Positions 7,196 to 11,835 of a DNA stretch of 11,835 nucleotides are shown here, piece after piece. The stretch comes from Butyrivibrio sp. (lineage in GTDB: Bacteria > Bacillota > Clostridia > Lachnospirales > Lachnospiraceae). Location of the stretch: positions 1 through 11,835 of the forward strand of contig JAILEJ010000045.1 in the NCBI GenBank assembly GCA_024688095.1, read 5' to 3'. Positions within the stretch are counted from its first letter, which is position 1; every line of letters begins with the position of its first letter. The notes beneath the pieces were generated by a model. That model was not told the DNA's origin and did not search any database. It saw only the letters and a program-made list of their open reading frames with translations. The position numbers and the translations under genes were made by a program.

Positions 7196-8119
7196 ATGAA
7201 AAAGTTTTGGACTTTCTTAGTAGTAACCGTTCTGGCATTGTCTGCAGTAGCCTGCGGGAATAAATCAGAAGCAAATGATGTAGATATAGTAAAAATAGCA
7301 TATTTACCTATAACCCATTCACTTGCTGTTTTGGAAGAGGCAAAGCAGCTTGAAAACAGTGCAGATATAAGGGTGGAGCTTGTAAAATATGGTTCATGGC
7401 CTGAACTTCTTGATGCTCTAAATACTGGAAAGGTTGACGGCGCATCAGTTCTTATAGAGCTTGCGATGAAGTCAAAAGCAGAGGGAATAGGGTTAAAGGC
7501 CGTTGCTCTTGGACACAGGGATGGAAATGTTGTGGTTGTTTCAAATGAAATTGAAAAGGCAGCTGATCTTGTGGGGAAGACAATTGCAATACCACACAGA
7601 CAGTCATCCCATTATATTCTGGTAAATGATCTGCTAAATAAAAATGGACTATCGATAGAAGATGTAAGCATAGTTGAGCTTGCTCCGACGGAAATGCCTT
7701 CTGCGCTTGCAGCAGGAACAATTGATGGTTACTGCGTTGCAGAACCATTCGGAGCAGTAGGGGTATCTACAGGAAAAGGAAAGGTTTTGTATGAATCTGA
7801 GGAGCTTTGGGAGGATTCAGTATGCTGCGGACTTGTACTTACTGATGAATTTATTAATAGCAGAACTGATGTTGCCAGAGAATTTGTAGAAGCATATAAA
7901 ACTGCAGGAAACAGCCTGTCCAGGGAAGAGGCTCAGAATATAGCAAAAGAGTATTTGAATCAGACAGATGAAGTACTGGATATTTCTTTACAATGGATTT
8001 CTTTTGATGATCTGGAGATAACACCCGAGATGTATGAGAATTTGTCAGATAAAGTTATATCCTATGGACTTCTTGATAATCCGCCTTCTTATGAAGAATT
8101 TGTAAAAAATGACTTTTAA
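7196..8119 (+). CDS. ABC transporter substrate-binding lipoprotein, NitT/TauT (SsuA/NrtA/CmpA-like) family
   Basis: Extracellular lipoprotein that should capture the ligand for the permease and ATPase encoded next. Residues 1-20 are a lipoprotein signal: KK, a hydrophobic run and AVAC with the lipidated C20. The mature part has the two-lobe periplasmic-binding fold of the NMT1/SsuA group: IAYLPITHSLAV (34-45), GSWPELLDALNTGKVDGA (66-83), HRDGNVVVVS (107-116), DLVGKTIAIPHRQSSHYIL (124-142) and DGYCVAEPFGA (177-187). That last motif recalls the GxCVGEPW region of nitrate/bicarbonate binders NrtA and CmpA, yet the 307-residue length fits SsuA/TauA. C180, C210 and C211 are unpaired in any obvious way. 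GGTGGGG precedes the ATG. Ligand unknown: sulfonate, nitrate/bicarbonate-like oxyanions and thiamine-precursor-like compounds are all within the family; the metY-cysK context favours a sulfur compound (inference). Confidence 0.85.
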   Translation: MKKFWTFLVVTVLALSAVACGNKSEANDVDIVKIAYLPITHSLAVLEEAKQLENSADIRVELVKYGSWPELLDALNTGKVDGASVLIELAMKSKAEGIGLKAVALGHRDGNVVVVSNEIEKAADLVGKTIAIPHRQSSHYILVNDLLNKNGLSIEDVSIVELAPTEMPSALAAGTIDGYCVAEPFGAVGVSTGKGKVLYESEELWEDSVCCGLVLTDEFINSRTDVAREFVEAYKTAGNSLSREEAQNIAKEYLNQTDEVLDISLQWISFDDLEITPEMYENLSDKVISYGLLDNPPSYEEFVKNDF

Positions 8120-8131
8120 AGGAACCTGATA

Positions 8132-8890
8132 ATGAAAAAAATTTTAGAACTCAGATATGTTTTAGTTTCTATAGCCATTTTGCTTATAGTATGGCAGACA
8201 GCCTTTTTATTTAGTGATTACAGCCCTTCACTTTTTCCCTCACCATTTATGGCCTTAAAAGCCTTAGGTGAGATGATTGGATCAGGGATTCTGGCAGAAT
8301 CAGTTCTTACAAGCATGTTCAGATTTTTAACCGGTTATGGTTTATCAGTATTTTTTGCAGTTGTTTTGGGGCTGATTCTTGGCTGCTTTAAAGAAGTGTT
8401 TAAGTACATAAATCCTTTACTTCAGCTTCTAAGACCTATTTCACCAACAGCATGGATGCCCTTTGTGGTTCTTTTATTTGGAATTGGTGACTTGCCGGCA
8501 ATTGTAATAATTTTTATTGCAGCTTTTTTCCCGGTTTTGCTATCCACAGCTTCTGCGGTATTCAAAATTGATCCGGTATATTTCAGGGTTTCAGAGAATT
8601 TTGGAATCAAATACCCGCAGTTATTATGGAAGGTGATTTTGCCGGCAGCGTTTCCTTCAATCGCAAATGCGATGCATGTAAGTCTTGGAAGCGCATGGAT
8701 TTTCCTTGTTGCAGGAGAGATGGTGGGAGCCCAGTCAGGACTTGGATATCAGATTATAGATGCCAGAAATAATATAAGGGCAGACTACCTGCTTGCAGTC
8801 ATATTTGTGATTGGTGTTATAGGACTGATCCTTGATTTTGTAATAGGAAGAGTAGAAAAACAGATTAATAAAGCGTGGGGAGGAGAATGA
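8132..8890 (+). CDS. ABC transporter permease, NitT/TauT (SsuC-like) family
   Basis: Inner-membrane channel subunit, 252 residues, with about six membrane segments (roughly 9-27, 66-86, 105-117, 121-141, 184-199 and 219-238). RPISPTAWMPFVVLLFGIG (101-119) is the conserved SsuC/TauC-type segment, and ENFGIKYPQLLWKVILPAAFP (155-175) is the EAA loop that docks on the ATPase. AAAGGA lies 8 bases before the ATG. The gene begins 12 bases after the lipoprotein and ends 1 base before the ATPase, so the three form one importer. It probably acts as a homodimer, as no second permease gene is present. Confidence 0.9.
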   Translation: MKKILELRYVLVSIAILLIVWQTAFLFSDYSPSLFPSPFMALKALGEMIGSGILAESVLTSMFRFLTGYGLSVFFAVVLGLILGCFKEVFKYINPLLQLLRPISPTAWMPFVVLLFGIGDLPAIVIIFIAAFFPVLLSTASAVFKIDPVYFRVSENFGIKYPQLLWKVILPAAFPSIANAMHVSLGSAWIFLVAGEMVGAQSGLGYQIIDARNNIRADYLLAVIFVIGVIGLILDFVIGRVEKQINKAWGGE

Positions 8891-8891
8891 A

Positions 8892-9665
8892 ATGTCATAT
8901 ATTCATATAGAAAATGCCGGGAAAAAATTCAGTGACAACGGTAAAGATTTTACAGCATTCTCAGATATTAATCTGGATATAGAAAAAGGAGAACTTATCT
9001 GTCTTCTTGGACCATCTGGCTGTGGGAAAAGTACTCTTTTAAATGCAATGGCAGGTTTTGCTACTGTTGATGAAGGCAGTATCAAAATAGATGGAAAAGA
9101 GGTAATAGCGCCAAGTCCAAAGCACGTTACTATATTTCAAAATTATGGTCTTCTTCCCTGGAGAAAAGTAATAAATAATGTTGAACTTGGGCTTGAAACG
9201 CAAAAGCTAAGTAAGGCAGAGAGAAGGGAGCGTGCCTTAAAATATCTGAAAATGGTAAAGCTTGAGAATTTTAAGAACAGTTTTCCAAGGCAGCTTTCAG
9301 GAGGCATGAAGCAAAGAGTTGCAATTGCAAGGGCTCTTGCAATGGAACCAGAGATTATTTTTATGGATGAACCCTTTGGAGCGTTGGATGCCATAACGCG
9401 AATGAAGCTACAGGATGATATCCTTGACATTTGTCAGAATGAGAAAAAGACAATAATATTTGTCACTCATGATATTGAAGAGGCAACTTATCTTGCAGAC
9501 AGGATTGTTGTAATGACTCCAAATCCAGGAAAGATAAAGGCTGTGCTAAAGGTTCCAATGAGTCATTACAGAGACAGAACAAGCGGAGATTTTTTGCTTG
9601 TAAGAGATAAGGTATTTGACCTTCTTAGTATGAAAATGCAGGCAGATATAGAATATACAATTTAG
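8892..9665 (+). CDS. ABC transporter ATP-binding protein, NitT/TauT (SsuB-like) family
   Basis: Cytoplasmic ATPase that powers the importer, 257 residues. Walker A GPSGCGKST (40-48), Q-loop Q83 within IFQNYGLLPW, signature LSGGMKQR (135-142), Walker B IIFMDE (155-160), D-loop GALD (163-166) and switch H193 in VTHDIEEA are all intact. The YGLLPWRKV motif after the Q-loop is typical of the SsuB/TauB/NrtD group. A GGGGAGG just upstream overlaps the end of the permease gene, and an out-of-frame ATG at 8887 is ignored. The CooS-like gene starts 20 bases after its stop, with no terminator between, which links import to that enzyme. Confidence 0.93.
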   Translation: MSYIHIENAGKKFSDNGKDFTAFSDINLDIEKGELICLLGPSGCGKSTLLNAMAGFATVDEGSIKIDGKEVIAPSPKHVTIFQNYGLLPWRKVINNVELGLETQKLSKAERRERALKYLKMVKLENFKNSFPRQLSGGMKQRVAIARALAMEPEIIFMDEPFGALDAITRMKLQDDILDICQNEKKTIIFVTHDIEEATYLADRIVVMTPNPGKIKAVLKVPMSHYRDRTSGDFLLVRDKVFDLLSMKMQADIEYTI

Positions 9666-9685
9666 AAATTTGGGTAGGAGAAAAA

Positions 9686-11833
9686 ATGAGCAACGCAGCT
9701 GAACATCAAAAGGGGCACCACCATACTGAACACAAGGAAGAATTATTACATGATCATGGAGGTCGCCATCATGATCATGACGCACATACAGGAGGGCTGT
9801 CGCATATTCATTCCCATAGAAATCTTATCGGATTTGATGAGCATGGGATTCCGACAGTTACACTAAAGGCAAGCAGCCATGGTGGTGAAGAGAATGGTGA
9901 TTTTACAAGAGATTATATGCAGGCTGTATCTGAGTATAGAAAAACATTTCCATCCAAGCAGGACGTAATAGAAAAAACACCAGATCCTGCAGTAAGGGAG
10001 ATGCTTCTTAGAATGGAGCAGCTTGGAATAGATACAGCTTTTGACAGATTTGATGCACAAAAGCCTCAGTGTAATTTTGGACTTGCAGGAGTATGCTGCA
10101 AAGTCTGTAATATGGGACCTTGCAGAATAACAGCAAAGGCTCCAAAAGGAATATGCGGAGCTGATGCTGACTTGATTGTAGCCCGTAACCTTCTTCGCTC
10201 GGCGGCAGCAGGAGCAGCGCAGCATGGTATGCATGCAAGAGAAGTTATGCTTGCATTAAAAAAAGCAGCAGAAGGAGAGCTTGATATTCCAATTCTTGGC
10301 GAGCAGAAAATCCGCTCTACTGCAGAGGCCTTTGGAATAAAACAAAAGAACAGAAGACTAAAGAATGTTGCAAAAGATCTGGCAGATGCACTGTTAGATG
10401 ATCTTTCAAGGAGTGTTCCTCAGGAGTATAAAACCATATCAGCCTGTGCAATGCCTGAAAGACAAAAAGTATGGGAGGAACTGGATATACTTCCAATAAG
10501 CGCATATCATGAGGTTTTTGAAGCATATCATAAATCAGGATGCGCAACAGATGGAGACTGGAAGAGCATAATGCAACAGTTTCTAAGATGTGGACTTGCT
10601 TTTACATTCTCAGGAGTTGTTGGCGCATCAATTGCAACAGATTCATTATTTGGTGTGGGAGACAGAGTTACATCAAAGGTAAATATAGGTGCACTAAAAA
10701 AAGGATACGTGAATATAGCTGTGCATGGACATCTTCCATTACTTGTAAGTCAGATTGTGGAGGCAGGAAAAAGAGAAGATCTTATAGAGCTTGCAAAGAC
10801 CAAGGGAGCAAAAGGAATCAGGTTTTATGGAATATGCTGTTCAGGTCTTTCTGCAATGTATAGAGAAAGCGGAGTAATTCCGCTTTCTAATGCTGTATCT
10901 GCAGAGCTGGTTCTTGGAACAGGTGCACTTGATCTCTGGGTGGCGGATGTTCAGGATGTTTTTCCATCAATAATGGATGTTGCAAAGTGCTTTAAAACTA
11001 CTGTTATAACAACAAGTGAATCAGCAAGACTACCAGGAGCGGAGAGATATGAATATGATCACCATCACAGCAATATTTCAGAAACCAAAGAGCTTGCAGA
11101 GAAAATTGTAAGAAGAGCAATAGAAAGTTTTGAAAACAGAAAGGGAATTCCCGTATATATTCCGCCTTATGAAGTTGAGGCTGAGGTTGGATTTTCAGTT
11201 GAATATATTCACAGGCGCTTTGGCAGCATGAAGCCTATTGCAGAAGCAATAAAAAAGGGAGAGATACTTGGCATAGTCAACATGGTTGGCTGCAATAACC
11301 CTAAGGTTTTGTATGAAAAATGTATTGTTGATGTTGCAGATGAACTTTTAAAAAATAATGTTTTGATAATCTCAAATGGATGCGCTTCTTTTCCTCTTAT
11401 GAAACTTGGATACTGTGCAATATCAGGAAAAGAAAAGGCTGGAAAAACATTAAGAAAGTTTCTCGAACCTGATCTTCCACCCGTATGGCACGTTGGAGAG
11501 TGTATTGATAATACGAGGTCCAGTGGGATTTTTGCAGGAATTGCAAATGAACTTGGTAAAAATATGTATGAGCTTCCGTATGCCTTTTCATCTCCGGAGT
11601 GGGGAAATGAAAAAGGTATAGATGCGGCACTGGGCTTTAGATTAAATGGTATAAGCTCTTATCACTGCGTTGAAGCTCAGATATATGGCTCCAAAAATGT
11701 GATTGAATTTTTAAAGCATGGAACAAAAGAGATTCTGGGATCAACTATGAATGTCAATACTGATCCTGTGAAACTGGCTGGCCAGATTGTGGCAGATATG
11801 AAAGAGAAAAGAAAAAAGCTTGGATGGGATTAA
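9686..11833 (+). CDS. cooS: CooS-family (Ni-Fe CO dehydrogenase-like) protein with altered C-cluster site and His-rich N-terminal tail
   Basis: Anaerobic carbon-monoxide-dehydrogenase scaffold, 715 residues against about 630-640 for usual CooS. The extra length is N-terminal. Residues 1-44 hold 14 histidines (HHH at 11-13, HDH at 22-24 and 29-31) and H53 and H65 follow. The D-cluster pair C129/C137 and B-cluster C138, C141, C146, C157 are intact. C-cluster equivalents, compared from memory with CooS-II of Carboxydothermus hydrogenoformans, are H347 (His261), C385 (Cys295), C536 (Cys446), C566 (Cys476) and C606 (Cys526). The position of Cys333, normally in a DYQC motif, is Asp424 in DVQDVFPS. 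The acid/base pair H180 (His93) and K643 (Lys563) is kept, but CCTGNE is CCSGLS (384-389). GGGTAGGAG sits just before the ATG. It ends the cysK-importer unit; no acsB is seen. The scaffold call is firm; CO oxidation is doubtful. A hybrid-cluster reductase like CooS-V is a plausible alternative, and the His tail probably binds a metal (inference). Confidence 0.9.
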   Translation: MSNAAEHQKGHHHTEHKEELLHDHGGRHHDHDAHTGGLSHIHSHRNLIGFDEHGIPTVTLKASSHGGEENGDFTRDYMQAVSEYRKTFPSKQDVIEKTPDPAVREMLLRMEQLGIDTAFDRFDAQKPQCNFGLAGVCCKVCNMGPCRITAKAPKGICGADADLIVARNLLRSAAAGAAQHGMHAREVMLALKKAAEGELDIPILGEQKIRSTAEAFGIKQKNRRLKNVAKDLADALLDDLSRSVPQEYKTISACAMPERQKVWEELDILPISAYHEVFEAYHKSGCATDGDWKSIMQQFLRCGLAFTFSGVVGASIATDSLFGVGDRVTSKVNIGALKKGYVNIAVHGHLPLLVSQIVEAGKREDLIELAKTKGAKGIRFYGICCSGLSAMYRESGVIPLSNAVSAELVLGTGALDLWVADVQDVFPSIMDVAKCFKTTVITTSESARLPGAERYEYDHHHSNISETKELAEKIVRRAIESFENRKGIPVYIPPYEVEAEVGFSVEYIHRRFGSMKPIAEAIKKGEILGIVNMVGCNNPKVLYEKCIVDVADELLKNNVLIISNGCASFPLMKLGYCAISGKEKAGKTLRKFLEPDLPPVWHVGECIDNTRSSGIFAGIANELGKNMYELPYAFSSPEWGNEKGIDAALGFRLNGISSYHCVEAQIYGSKNVIEFLKHGTKEILGSTMNVNTDPVKLAGQIVADMKEKRKKLGWD

Positions 11834-11835
11834 AA

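Noticed and set aside
7196..9665. Nickel importer serving CooS
   Set aside because: The binding protein, permease and ATPase carry NitT/TauT features, not those of NikABCDE or Cbi/Nik ECF systems; proximity to cooS alone does not support nickel.
10540..10863. 107-codon + strand open frame inside cooS
   Set aside because: Composition is not protein-like, it has no ribosome site and lies wholly within the well-supported cooS frame.

Overview
The window looks like the chromosome of an anaerobic, AT-rich Firmicute, most likely a gut-type Clostridia member close to Lachnospiraceae. This rests on the very A-rich spacers, strong AGGAGG-like ribosome sites, AGA-dominated arginine codons, an oxygen-sensitive Fe-S enzyme repertoire and the family types present. 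I cannot name a genus. All eight genes lie on the + strand. I see no RNA gene, mobile element, CRISPR array or phage gene.

Positions 1-4486 hold a two-gene formate dehydrogenase unit. The first gene is cut by the left edge. It fuses a NuoF-type [4Fe-4S] module to a GltD-like FAD/NAD(P)H oxidoreductase. It overlaps by 8 bases a 902-residue molybdenum/tungsten formate dehydrogenase with a NuoG-like iron-sulfur front end and cysteine, not selenocysteine, at the active site. Together they should couple formate/CO2 to NAD(P)H. A strong bidirectional-looking hairpin with a T tract (4579-4622) ends this unit.

Positions 4656-11833 form a second unit that starts at a good sigma-A-like promoter. The order is metY (O-acetylhomoserine sulfhydrylase), cysK (cysteine synthase), a NitT/TauT-type ABC importer (lipoprotein, permease, ATPase) and a CooS-family protein. 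No terminator is visible after metY, and from cysK onward the gaps are only 1-22 bases, so at least cysK to cooS should be one transcript. metY and cysK are both sulfide-fixing PLP enzymes, which suggests that the importer and the CooS-like enzyme serve sulfur (or sulfur/nitrogen) acquisition, not carbon fixation.

The point most worth attention is the last gene. It has the CODH scaffold with all B- and D-cluster cysteines, but one of the five cysteines that hold the Ni-Fe C-cluster is aspartate (Asp424), the neighbouring CCTGNE motif is changed to CCSGLS, and about 90 extra N-terminal residues carry a dense histidine tail (14 His in the first 44). It is therefore probably not an ordinary CO dehydrogenase. 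It resembles the 'deviant' CODHs typified by CooS-V of Carboxydothermus hydrogenoformans, reported to hold an Fe/S/O hybrid cluster and to lack CO activity. A sulfide-assimilation operon with its own importer and a deviant CODH is the candidate undescribed system here; its substrate is unknown.
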